From: Aureimonas sp. AU22
GTDB lineage: Bacteria > Pseudomonadota > Alphaproteobacteria > Rhizobiales > Rhizobiaceae
NCBI RefSeq assembly: GCF_001463745.1
Contig: NZ_BBWJ01000043.1
Coordinates: forward strand, 1 to 64,000
Length of the DNA stretch: 64,000 nucleotides
Direction of reading: 5' to 3'
Positions 54,658 to 63,772 of the stretch are shown here, piece by piece (the first letter of the stretch is position 1; every line of letters starts with the position of its first letter). A program made the position numbers and the translations under genes. The notes under the pieces were generated by a model. It saw only the letters and a program-made list of their open reading frames with translations, was not told where the DNA came from and did no database searches.

Positions 54658-55535
54658 CGTCTGAACTCCGTCAATGCGATGTGGGACTTGATGAACCGCG
54701 CGCTCGCGGCCAGCCGCTCGCTCTCGTCCTCGTGCGGCGCGCGCCAGTGCGCGAAGGGCACGCCGAAGCGGTCGTCGTTGCGCCGGAAGGGCTCCAGCGA
54801 GACGGGGCCGCGATAGCCGACCGCATGCAGGGCCCGGCATACTGACACCCAGTCGACCGAGCCGGTGCCGGGAAAGCCGCGATGGTTCTCGTTGGCCTGG
54901 AAGTGGGCGATGCGCGCACCCCCTAGCAGGATCGCCTCGGCGATCGAGGCCTCCTCCATCGCCATGTGGAACGTGTCGAGCATGAGCTGCACGCTGCCAT
55001 GATCGACCGCGTCCAGAAGCTCAATGGCCTGTTGTGTCGTGCAGAGGACGTCGCTCTCGAAGCGGTTCAGCGGCTCGACGGCGAGCGTGACGCCGCTTCC
55101 GGCCGCATGGGTGCCCGCCGCCTGGAGGCCGCGCACGCAGCGGTCCTTGCGGGCAAGGCGCTCGTCCTCGGCCACGGGCGCGGGCGGCCTGCCGGCGAAG
55201 ACGAGCGGGTTGCCCGTCAGCGGTCCGCCGACGATCGGCGCACCCATCTCCGCCGCACAGTCGACGGCGTAGCGGAGATAATCGACGCCGCCCTGCCACG
55301 CATCGGGCTCTGCCGACGACAGGTTGCGCTGGAGGTTGACGCGCGCGGCCAAGACGACGTCGAGGCCGGCATCCTTCAGCGCCTTCGCCGTCTCGCGCGG
55401 GTCGAGTTCGCCGGGCTCGGGAACGAGAAGCTCGACGAAGTCGTAGCCGAGCGACTTCATCTTCGAGAAGAGCGGGAAATGCTCGGCCGTGAAGGGCCTG
55501 GCATATTGCATCGAGATTAACCCGACTGGGTTCAT
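54654..55535 (-). CDS. Sugar phosphate isomerase/epimerase (tagatose/psicose epimerase-like)
   Basis: A 293-residue AP_endonuc_2-type TIM barrel. Metal ligands are visible in order: Glu in TLAVEPLNRFE, Asp in QLMLDTFHMAMEE, His in RIAHFQANENHRG and Glu in VSLEPFRRND. This is the pattern of D-tagatose 3-epimerase and L-ribulose 3-epimerase. Adjacent Gfo/Idh dehydrogenase and sugar importer genes support a role in ketose or inositol-like interconversion. The start is ATG 55535. The apparent longer frame upstream is not family-like. Confidence 0.88.
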   Translation of the reverse strand: MNPVGLISMQYARPFTAEHFPLFSKMKSLGYDFVELLVPEPGELDPRETAKALKDAGLDVVLAARVNLQRNLSSAEPDAWQGGVDYLRYAVDCAAEMGAPIVGGPLTGNPLVFAGRPPAPVAEDERLARKDRCVRGLQAAGTHAAGSGVTLAVEPLNRFESDVLCTTQQAIELLDAVDHGSVQLMLDTFHMAMEEASIAEAILLGGARIAHFQANENHRGFPGTGSVDWVSVCRALHAVGYRGPVSLEPFRRNDDRFGVPFAHWRAPHEDESERLAASARFIKSHIALTEFRR

Positions 55536-55582
55536 GGGACGAGTGTTCCTATGGCTAAGAGGGGTTGGACGGTGGGGCCGGG

Positions 55583-56416
55583 TCAGCCCTTCACCGCCCC
55601 TTGCGTGAGGCCGCCGACGAGCCGGCGCTGGACGAGGAGGAAGAGGATGGTGACGGGCAGGGCGCCGACGACGCCGCCGGCCGCGAGCAGCCCCCATTCG
55701 ATCTGGAACTCGCCGATGAGGGTCTGGATGGCGACGGTGACCGTGCGCACGTTCCGCCCACCGAGCGTCAGGGCGTAGAGGTATTCGTTCCAGGCGGTGA
55801 TGAAGATGTAGATGCCGGTCGAGATGATGCCGGGCAGGGCGAGGGGCAGGACGACACGGCGCATCGCCGTCAGCCGCGAGCAGCCGTCGATCATCGCGGC
55901 CTCGTCGAGGCTCTTGGGGATCGCGCCGACATAGCTCGTCAGCATCCACACCGCGAAGGGGATGGCGGTCGTGGCGTTGGCGATGATGAGGCCGATATGG
56001 GTGTCGAGGATGCCGAACCGGCGCATCATGACGAAGAGCGGCAGGATCAGGAGCACGACGGGGAACATGTTGACGAGCAGGAACTGCAGCATGAACGCGC
56101 GCCGCCCGGCGAAACGGAAGCGGGAGAAGGCGTAGGCCGCCGTGACCGAGACAAGGAGGCCGAGGATGACTGTCCCCACGGCAACGATGAAGCTGTGGCC
56201 CATGTTGTCGAGGAACGAGGTCTGGCGCAGTAGGCGCGTGTAGTTGTCCGCGCTCCAGCCAGAGACCCCAAGCGAGACGCCTTGGGCGACAATGGCGGCC
56301 GACGGGGTGAGCGAGGTCAGGATCATCCAGGCGAAGGGACCGATCGCCAGCAGCACGATCAGCGCTACGGGGATATGCGTCGTCAGGAGGCGCTTGAGAA
56401 AGCTGGACTTGTTCAT
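55583..56416 (-). CDS. MalG-type ABC transporter permease
   Basis: A 277-residue carbohydrate permease. AYAFSRFRFAGRRAFMLQFL, LILPLFVMMRRFGILDTHIG and SLDEAAMIDGCSRLTAMRRV (the EAA loop) are typical, as is the final ITAWNEYLYALTLGGRN. Six hydrophobic segments. The start ATG 56416 overlaps the MalF-type gene stop. It pairs with the permease at 56413-57339. Confidence 0.93.
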   Translation of the reverse strand: MNKSSFLKRLLTTHIPVALIVLLAIGPFAWMILTSLTPSAAIVAQGVSLGVSGWSADNYTRLLRQTSFLDNMGHSFIVAVGTVILGLLVSVTAAYAFSRFRFAGRRAFMLQFLLVNMFPVVLLILPLFVMMRRFGILDTHIGLIIANATTAIPFAVWMLTSYVGAIPKSLDEAAMIDGCSRLTAMRRVVLPLALPGIISTGIYIFITAWNEYLYALTLGGRNVRTVTVAIQTLIGEFQIEWGLLAAGGVVGALPVTILFLLVQRRLVGGLTQGAVKG

Positions 56417-57339
56417 CGTTCGACCTCCCGCATGGTGCGCGCGATGTAGATCGCGACGAAGCTGCCCAGGATCAGGGTGAAGGTGACGGCGATGGCCGAG
56501 CCGTAGCCGAAGTCGAGGTTCTGCCGCGCCTTGACGAAGGCGTAGAGCGGCAGCGTCGTTGTGGCATAGCCAGGGCCGCCCCCGGTCATGACGAAGATCA
56601 CGTCCATGGAATTGGCGACCCAGATGACGCGCAGGAGACCTGCGGTGGCGAGCACCGGCGCGATGCCGGGGAGCGTGATGTGGCGGAACTGGCGCCAGGC
56701 GCTCGCCCCGTCGATCGAGGCCGCCTCGTACTGGCTCTTCGGAATGCCCTGGAGGGCGGCAAGGATCATCACCGCGAAGAAGGGGAAGCCCTGCCAGGTG
56801 AGGGTCGCGATGATTGCGTAGATCGCGACGTCGGGGTCGGCGAGCCAGGGCACGGCCGTCGCGATGACGGAGAGGTAGAGGAGGAGGTCGTTGAGGACGC
56901 CGATATTGGGGTCGTAGATCCAGCGCCACATCAGCGCGATCACGACGCTCGGCAGTGCCCAGGGGATGATCACGAGCGCACGCGCGAGGCCCCGCCAGGC
57001 GAACTCGCGGTTGAGGAGGATCGCGGCGAGGAGCCCGAGCCCCATCTGCAGTGGAACCGTGAGCCCGATCCAGAGAGCGGTGTGGCTGAGCGCCTCCCAG
57101 AAGACGGGATCGGCGAAGAGCTTGACGTAGTTGGCGAGCCCGACGAACCGGCTGGCGTTCGGCCGGAACAGGATCAACTCGTAGAAGCTCGTGACCACCG
57201 CCTCCGCCATCGGCAGGAAGACGACGACCGCGACCACGAGGACGGCGGGCGCGAGGAGCGCATAGGGCATGAGCCGGGCGCGGGAGACGCGCCGCCGGGG
57301 CGCGCCTTCCAGCGCTGCGAGGTCTTCGACGGTGGACAT
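56413..57339 (-). CDS. MalF-type ABC transporter permease
   Basis: A 308-residue permease. LMPYALLAPAVLVVAVVVFL starts the membrane region. YEAASIDGASAWRQFRHITL is the EAA loop that docks to the ATPase, and FVMTGGGPGYATTTLPLYAF is a CUT1-family hallmark. It follows the binding-protein gene after a hairpin-containing gap of 76 bases. Confidence 0.93.
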   Translation of the reverse strand: MSTVEDLAALEGAPRRRVSRARLMPYALLAPAVLVVAVVVFLPMAEAVVTSFYELILFRPNASRFVGLANYVKLFADPVFWEALSHTALWIGLTVPLQMGLGLLAAILLNREFAWRGLARALVIIPWALPSVVIALMWRWIYDPNIGVLNDLLLYLSVIATAVPWLADPDVAIYAIIATLTWQGFPFFAVMILAALQGIPKSQYEAASIDGASAWRQFRHITLPGIAPVLATAGLLRVIWVANSMDVIFVMTGGGPGYATTTLPLYAFVKARQNLDFGYGSAIAVTFTLILGSFVAIYIARTMREVER

Positions 57340-57373
57340 GGAGAGCCGTGCCTTCGGGTTCGCCGAGAGGAGG

Positions 57374-57398
57374 GGGCGCCGGTGATGAGCCGGCGCCC
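57374..57398 (-). promoter_or_regulatory. Intercistronic 9-bp stem-loop after the binding-protein gene
   Basis: GGGCGCCGG and CCGGCGCCC enclose a seven-base loop. The repeat lies between the binding-protein stop (57416) and the first permease start (57339), with no T-run. It resembles, in place and strength, the repeats at 29441 and 47730. Confidence 0.6.
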
Positions 57399-57415
57399 GT
57401 CGAACGGGCGGAGGT

Positions 57416-58615
57416 CTACTGTGCGAAGAGCGCCTGCAGCTTCTTCATCATCTCGGCCGGGGTGATCTGGCCGGTCATCGCCTGCTGCATGTTGGCCTGC
57501 CACTCGGTGTTGACGAAGTCGGCCGTCGCCGAGGACTGCGGCAGCACGGCCGCGAAGGGCAGGGACTGCAGCGTCGCGTCGACGAAGCGCTTCTCGTGGC
57601 CGGTCCAGTTCGCCGAGCCGCTCCTGGTCACGGGCAGCTGGTTGGTCGCCTTCACGAACTCGACGTTGTTCTCGGGCTCGGCGAGGAAGGAGATCCACTT
57701 CCAGGCCGCGTCCTTGGCCTGGGAAGCCGAGAAGATCGCCAGCGACTCGTCGCCGTAGGAGGTCCACGCCTTGCCGTGGCAGGCCGGTACCGGCACCGCC
57801 GAAACCTTGTCTCCGAGCGCGGCCACGAGGTCCTTGGACGAGCCGATATGGTGGATCGTCATCGCCGTCTTGCCGGACTTGAAAGCCCCGATGATCTCCT
57901 GGAACCCGTCGTTCGGCGAGGAGGGTGGGATCGACTTGTCCTTGGCGAACATGTCGACGAGCCATTCGTTGGCCGCGATGGCTTCAGGGTTGTCGAGGCC
58001 GCCGGGCTTCAATTCCGCGCCGCGCGAGAAGACGAACGTGCCCCACTGGTCCCAGCCGCCCTTGCCACCCCGGAAGCCGAAGCCGTAGGTGTCGGGCGCC
58101 TTGGTGAGCGTCTTGGCGGCGGTGCGGAACTCCTCGCAGGTCTTCGGCGGCTGGAGGCCGGCGGCCTCGAAGAGGTCGGTGCGATAGTAGAGGTAGAGGA
58201 CCACGTACTGGATCGGCAGGTAGTAGTTGCCCCCGTCCGGCGCGGCGTTCAGCGTCAGGAGGTTGTCGAGAAGCTCGGCCTTGCCCGGCCAGGCGTCGAT
58301 GCGCTCCTTCAAAGGCTCCAGCGCGCCCATTTCGAGAAGGCGCGGCTGCGCGAAGAGCTTGACCATCGCCGCGTCCGGCGCGTTGCCGCCGACGAGCGCG
58401 GTGTAGAGATTGTCGTAGTAGCTGTTCCAGGGAACGTTCTCGGCCTCGATCTCGATCCCGGGATTGGCCGCCTCGAACTTCTGGACGAGAGCCGACATCG
58501 GATTTTCTGGATTGTCGAAATGGTACCAGAAGCGGACGGTCTCGGCGTTGGCGGCCGAGGCGCCGAGCGCAGTGACGAGGGCGAGCGAGGCGGCGAGCGT
58601 CTTGAGGCGGGTCAT
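57416..58615 (-). CDS. Sugar ABC transporter substrate-binding protein (SBP_bac_1, CUT1)
   Basis: A 399-residue periplasmic protein with leader KTLAASLALVTALGASAANA. VRFWYHFDNPENPMSALVQKF, YDNLYTALVGGNAPDAAMVK, VLYLYYRTDLFEAAGLQPPK and AWKWISFLAEPENNVEFVKA are typical of glycerol-3-phosphate/oligosaccharide-binding proteins. GGGAGGAAACACC precedes ATG 58615. The ATPase for this importer is encoded divergently at 60378. First gene of the transport block in this operon, following the esterase and regulator. Confidence 0.92.
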   Translation of the reverse strand: MTRLKTLAASLALVTALGASAANAETVRFWYHFDNPENPMSALVQKFEAANPGIEIEAENVPWNSYYDNLYTALVGGNAPDAAMVKLFAQPRLLEMGALEPLKERIDAWPGKAELLDNLLTLNAAPDGGNYYLPIQYVVLYLYYRTDLFEAAGLQPPKTCEEFRTAAKTLTKAPDTYGFGFRGGKGGWDQWGTFVFSRGAELKPGGLDNPEAIAANEWLVDMFAKDKSIPPSSPNDGFQEIIGAFKSGKTAMTIHHIGSSKDLVAALGDKVSAVPVPACHGKAWTSYGDESLAIFSASQAKDAAWKWISFLAEPENNVEFVKATNQLPVTRSGSANWTGHEKRFVDATLQSLPFAAVLPQSSATADFVNTEWQANMQQAMTGQITPAEMMKKLQALFAQ

Positions 58616-58642
58616 GGTGTTTCCTCCCGGTCTTGTTGTTGT

Positions 58643-59608
58643 CTAGATGCGGCCTTTGACGAAGTCGGCGGCTTGCCCCAGCGCCTCCCGCGCCTGGGGC
58701 AGGTCGTTCGTCATCTGCAGGAACCCGTGGACGACGCCCGGCACCACATGGGTGCGCTCCGGCCGGCCGAGCGCGGCGAGCCGCGCCTCGAGGTTCAAGG
58801 TGTCGCTGAGGAGGGGGTCGATGCCCGCCGCCATCAGGTGCAAGGGCGGCAGGGCGGCCAGCGCGGCGTCGGAGGCGAGAAGCGGGGCGACGAGGGGCGT
58901 TGCCCGCGCCGCCGCGTCCGCGACGTAGAAGTCCCAGTAGCGTTGCATCTTGGCCCGTGTCAGGCCGGGTCCGTCCGTGAAGGCCCTGTAGGACGGGGTA
59001 TCGAAATCGGCGTCGTAGACGCCGTAGAAGAGGAGGGCGGCGTCGGCTTCCGTCCGACCTGCCTCGTGAAGCAGGGCGGAGACGCAGAGACCCGCGCCCG
59101 CGCTGTCGCCAGCCAGGATCAGCGGCCCCCGGCGCACGCCGAGGTGGGCCGTCGCCTCGAAGGCCGCGCGCCAGGAGGCGACGACGTCGAGAACGCCTGC
59201 GGGAAAGGGATGCTCGGGCGCGAGGCGATAGTCCGGCAGGATCACCGGCAGCCCCGTCTCGGCGGCGAGCATGCGCGCGCAGCGCTCGTGCGTTTCCGGG
59301 CTGCAGAAGGCGAAGCCGCCGCCATGGACGAAGAGGATCGCGCCGTCGCGCGCGTCCGGCGGGACGAGCACCAGAAGCCGCACCTTGGCCGATCCGAGGC
59401 CGTCGTCGGCCCGAACCTCAGCGGTCCCGGTGCGCTCCATCGCCGGCAGTGCGACGTTCCAGCGCCGGTTGCCGATTTCGGCAGCGCGCCGCCCGTCCGC
59501 CGGGGCCATCAGCGTCGGGTCGGGCTGCGGCCCGTCCTCGGCGAGGACCCGGGCGGCGAGGGCCGCCATCTCGGGGGCAAGCTCCGTTGCGAAGTCGGGC
59601 GCGCTCAT
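58643..59608 (-). CDS. Alpha/beta hydrolase, HSL-type esterase
   Basis: A 321-residue hormone-sensitive-lipase-type hydrolase. The oxyanion block LFVHGGGFAFCSPETHER, the nucleophile elbow LILAGDSAGAGLCVSALL (Ser in GDSAG) and late Asp and His in MAAGIDPLLSD and VVHGFLQM form a complete catalytic set. No leader, so cytoplasmic. Its start overlaps the regulator stop (ATGA) and it lies 27 bases ahead of the binding-protein gene. It may de-esterify an imported acylated carbohydrate; that is inference. Confidence 0.9.
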   Translation of the reverse strand: MSAPDFATELAPEMAALAARVLAEDGPQPDPTLMAPADGRRAAEIGNRRWNVALPAMERTGTAEVRADDGLGSAKVRLLVLVPPDARDGAILFVHGGGFAFCSPETHERCARMLAAETGLPVILPDYRLAPEHPFPAGVLDVVASWRAAFEATAHLGVRRGPLILAGDSAGAGLCVSALLHEAGRTEADAALLFYGVYDADFDTPSYRAFTDGPGLTRAKMQRYWDFYVADAAARATPLVAPLLASDAALAALPPLHLMAAGIDPLLSDTLNLEARLAALGRPERTHVVPGVVHGFLQMTNDLPQAREALGQAADFVKGRI

Positions 59609-60303
59609 TGCACCTGATCCGGGAAGACGTTCGGGCCGAAGTCGACGATCGTCGCGATGTGGTGGAACAGTGCGGCGGAGGCGGCCTTCAGATCGCGAGC
59701 CTCGATGGCTGCGATGATCGGCTCGTGGCGCTGCGCCGTCTGCAGGAGATCGCGCGTTCCGATGGAGCGCGAGATCTTGAAGCGGTGGTTGTGGATGAGG
59801 CAGCGGCGCAGGATCGGGTCGAGGGCGGGCAGTCCGGCGTCGGCGAAGATGCGGCCGTGGAACTCGCGGTCGATGGAGGCGAGTTCCAGCTCGTCCCCCT
59901 TCCGGGCAGCGACGGTCATGTCGGCGAGGAGCGCCTGGAGGTCACTCGCCAGCGTCCGGCTTGGATGCCGGAGGACGTGGACGATGCCGCGGCACTCGAT
60001 GGACTGGCGGATCCGGAACAGCTCGACGGCCTCTTCCGTGGTGCAGGCAGAGACCTGCGTGCCGCGATAGCCGTTGCGCAGGACGAGTCCCTCGTCCTGC
60101 AGCTGGAGCAGCGCTTCGCGGACCGTCCCTTGGCTGCAGCCGAAGCGGGTGGCGAGTTCGAGCTCCACCAGCGGCTGCCCGGCCTGAAGTTCCCCCAGCA
60201 TGATCTCGCGCTTCAAGGAGACGAAGGCGGCGGCCGACTTGCCCGACGGCGCGCGGCGGGTCGAGGTTCGCCGACGCTCGTCTCCTGCCTGAGGCTCGTT
60301 CAC
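59605..60303 (-). CDS. GntR-family regulator with FCD domain
   Basis: A 232-residue FadR-type regulator. The winged helix at residues ~18-80 has AAFVSLKREIMLGELQAGQP, TRFGCSQGTVREALLQLQDE and GLVLRNGYRGTQVSA. The FCD part includes IDREFHGRIFADAGLPALD and LIHNHRFKISRS. GTG 60303 is preferred, with GGGAG four bases upstream; an in-frame ATG at 60321 lacks a ribosome-binding site and lies in the operator-like dyad. It is first in the esterase/importer operon and divergent from the importer ATPase, so it probably controls both. Confidence 0.88.
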   Translation of the reverse strand: MNEPQAGDERRRTSTRRAPSGKSAAAFVSLKREIMLGELQAGQPLVELELATRFGCSQGTVREALLQLQDEGLVLRNGYRGTQVSACTTEEAVELFRIRQSIECRGIVHVLRHPSRTLASDLQALLADMTVAARKGDELELASIDREFHGRIFADAGLPALDPILRRCLIHNHRFKISRSIGTRDLLQTAQRHEPIIAAIEARDLKAASAALFHHIATIVDFGPNVFPDQVQ

Positions 60304-60321
60304 GACACACTCCCGACTTGC

Positions 60322-60347
60322 CATTATCGATATCATTATTGATAATG
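60322..60347. promoter_or_regulatory. Operator candidate in the GntR / ATPase divergent gap
   Basis: CATTATC and GATAATG flank a 12-base AT-rich centre that also contains GATATC. The dyad sits in the 74-base gap between GTG 60303 on minus and ATG 60378 on plus, so a bound regulator would affect both transcripts. Confidence 0.55.
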
Positions 60348-60377
60348 CGGGAAAGATCAAGCGGTCTGGGAGGACCC

Positions 60378-61457
<1,080 letters not shown>

Positions 61458-61471
61458 TCGCCGCGACCCGC

Positions 61472-61712
61472 TCCGACGGGGAGACCTTCTATGGTCTTGC
61501 CGAGGCCCGGATCATGATCGAGAGCTGGCGCTGCCACTACAACACCAGGCGTCCACACTCGAGCCTGGGCTACCGTCCGCCAGCACCTGCCGCTATGCCG
61601 TGGCCGGCTGGGCCACCCCAACCCGCTTCGCCGGCCACCTCAAACATCGCCGCCGAGCCCACCATGCATTCGTTTTGAACCGGGCTACCTGGTGGGGGCA
61701 GGCCAACCGCTG
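61472..61712 (+). pseudogene. IS3-family transposase OrfB C-terminal remnant (copy 3)
   Basis: The frame reads GETFYGLAEARIMIESWRCH, then YNTRRPHSSLGYRPPAPAAM, the last ~60 residues of an IS3 OrfB, ending in a stop near 61678. The following TTTTGAACCGGGCTACCTGG and TGGGGGCAG form the element's right end. It is better preserved than the copies at 818 and 14100. All upstream transposase sequence is missing, so insertion or deletion occurred next to the ATPase gene. Confidence 0.85.
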
Positions 61713-61862
61713 CCGACGGCATGGCCAGATGAAGTGTGGCTGGACGCCGAGGTGCGTGGGAACGCACACGTTTCGACACCGTACGCGTGTCAGCGTTTGA
61801 TCCCGAATGGCGCTCCACCGAAGCTTCTGAACGCTGGTCCAGCGACGCTTCGCCGAGCGTGA

Positions 61863-63182
61863 TCACCGCGCTGCCGGCGCTGGAGCCTTGCACCATGAAT
61901 GAATAATCGTGGCCGTCACATCGATGGTACGCGAGAGATCTCGAAGGTCGACCCATTCGCCGATCCCCTTCGCCATCGTCAGATCGCCGCATGCCGGACC
62001 GTAACCGACGGTCGGCATGGAGCGCTGGACGAGAGGGTTGCGGATGTCGCTCGACGTATGGAGCGGGTTCACCCTCGGGTTCGCTCCGGCATCCTGCAGC
62101 GTCGCGCGGACCAGGCGGTAAAGCGGCCCCTCGACGTCCGTTTCGGCGGCCGACACCCCGGAGAGCCATTCCAACACGGGCTTTCCCGCCGAAGGCCATT
62201 CCAACTCGCGCAAGGCGCCCGATACGGCGTTGTCCACGAGGGCCTTTGCGTCCGCCAGGGTCTCGTCCGGCACCAGCGACATCACCGCCTGGATCCGGCA
62301 GGAGGCGGGGACGCGCGCCGAAGCGCCTGTTTCCCCGGCCTCGATCCGCGTCACGAGGAGGTTGGTGGAGCGGCCGACCGCCTCTTGCAGGAGCGGGTGC
62401 CGGACGCTTTCCCCTCGCATGCGGTCGAGGGCCGCCAGCGCGTCGAGGACGGCCCGCATCGCATCCAGCGGATGACGGGCGAGATGGGCGAAGGCTGCGT
62501 GCGAAGGCTCGTCGGTCTGCGGGGGAACTCCCTCGATCCGGACCGCGAACTCGATCTGTCCCGGAGCAAAGGCCTTGATCTCGTCGAGACCGGCGCCCGA
62601 CTCCGCCGGGTGGAGATAGATCGCGGCATCCGCGGTGAGGCCGCTGGCAAGCGCTGCGGCGATTCCCCGGCGATGCCGCTTCGAGGGCGCCGATACGAGG
62701 GTGACCGGTGCGGGCGGGGTCCAGCCGCGGGCCCGCAACCGCGCGAGCGACGCCACCATGATCATGATCCCGGCGATGTCGTCGGCGACGCCCCATCCGA
62801 TCAGGCGGCCGTTCTCGATCCGCGGCGTGTGCGGATCCCCGGGCCAGCCGTGATCCACCGGGCAGGGTTCCACGTCGGGATGCGCGAAGAGAAGGAGACT
62901 CCGGGCATCGGCCGTCGAGGTCGAGGGCACGATCCGGCCGATCAGGCATGTCTGCTCGCTGGAGACGACATCGACGCCGGAGGCGAACTCTTCGATCAAG
63001 GGGACGGCCCGCGGATCGTAGGCGAGAGGCTCGACCTCGCAACCCACGGCTTCCATCGCCTCCGCGACGAGGCCTGCAAAGGTCGTCTCGTCCTTCGCCG
63101 CCACGACGAGCCGCATCAGAAGGTCGAGCTCTTCCGGGGAAAGGTCGCCATGGCCGGGGGGGGCGGCTAGAGAGGTCGTCAT
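61863..63182 (-). CDS. M20-like metallohydrolase with altered Glu-Glu site
   Basis: A 439-residue protein of M20 architecture. His101 and Asp103 are present in LLLFAHPDVEP, the bridging Asp134 in GWGVADDIAGI, and IYLHPAESGAG and NPLHTSSDIRNP supply later ligands. The EE motif that carries the catalytic base in M20 enzymes is replaced by SAPSKRHRRGIAAAL (residues ~164-178), so activity by the standard mechanism is doubtful. I recall the SK-H-RG form from other operon-linked M20 members, so it may be a subfamily trait. It precedes the DUF3830 gene end by 84 bases in the gene order of an amino-acid importer operon. Confidence 0.8.
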   Translation of the reverse strand: MTTSLAAPPGHGDLSPEELDLLMRLVVAAKDETTFAGLVAEAMEAVGCEVEPLAYDPRAVPLIEEFASGVDVVSSEQTCLIGRIVPSTSTADARSLLLFAHPDVEPCPVDHGWPGDPHTPRIENGRLIGWGVADDIAGIMIMVASLARLRARGWTPPAPVTLVSAPSKRHRRGIAAALASGLTADAAIYLHPAESGAGLDEIKAFAPGQIEFAVRIEGVPPQTDEPSHAAFAHLARHPLDAMRAVLDALAALDRMRGESVRHPLLQEAVGRSTNLLVTRIEAGETGASARVPASCRIQAVMSLVPDETLADAKALVDNAVSGALRELEWPSAGKPVLEWLSGVSAAETDVEGPLYRLVRATLQDAGANPRVNPLHTSSDIRNPLVQRSMPTVGYGPACGDLTMAKGIGEWVDLRDLSRTIDVTATIIHSWCKAPAPAAR

Positions 63183-63266
63183 GGAATGCGGCTCCCAATG
63201 GGACGATGGATCTTGTTCGACGGCCGTCCGTCCGAATGTCCGGACCGCCGCTACCCCCTTCGCCGC

Positions 63267-63680
63267 TCAGTCCAGCCGGAAGCGGATCGGCTTCGCGCCC
63301 GTCCACAAGGTGCCGCGGCCGAGTTCGGCCAGCGTGTCCAGCTTGTCGGTGATCGTCAGGAAGTGGTTGCCTGCCAGCGGTCCGGCCTTGGAGGCGAAGG
63401 CGACCGGGCCGTAGGCGAGGAGGATCTCGGTTTCCGAGACGCCGCCGGGATAGAGGATCATCTGGCCGGGATGGGGATGGCTGGTCGCGTTCTCGTAGCC
63501 GAGGCCGAAATCCCTGTCGCCGAGCGGGATCCAGCAGGCTTCGCCCGACCAGCGAACATGGATCACCCGTTCGGAGTAGGGCAACAGATTGCGAAAGGCG
63601 GCGACGGTCCTGGGCGCGGCCTCGCTTTCGAAGCGCGCGGGAAACGAGTGGCCGTCGATCTCGACGATGAGTTCGCTCAT
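63267..63680 (-). CDS. DUF3830 family (cyclophilin-like fold) protein
   Basis: A 137-residue protein. FPARFESEAAPRTVAAFRNL, VIHVRWSGEACWIPLGD, GQMILYPGGVSETEILLAYG and NHFLTITDKLDTLAELGRGT are the DUF3830 pattern, a cyclophilin-like barrel with no known reaction. Genes of this family frequently sit with M20-type hydrolases and amino-acid ABC importers, as here. ATG 63680 begins MSELIVEIDG; the longer frame is a shadow of the ATPase gene. It lies between that ATPase and the M20-like gene. Confidence 0.8.
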   Translation of the reverse strand: MSELIVEIDGHSFPARFESEAAPRTVAAFRNLLPYSERVIHVRWSGEACWIPLGDRDFGLGYENATSHPHPGQMILYPGGVSETEILLAYGPVAFASKAGPLAGNHFLTITDKLDTLAELGRGTLWTGAKPIRFRLD

Positions 63681-63772
63681 CAAGGTCTCCTGATGGATGG
63701 GGGGCAAGCTTCGTTCGGGCGGAACGCGGAAAAACGCTTCGGGGCCTGTAGCGCCCGGCGCCTCTGCGGCCC

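Noticed and set aside
57340-57415. Intrinsic terminator between the binding-protein and permease genes
   Set aside because: The stem-loop lacks a T-run on the transcribed strand and the genes on both sides encode parts of one importer.
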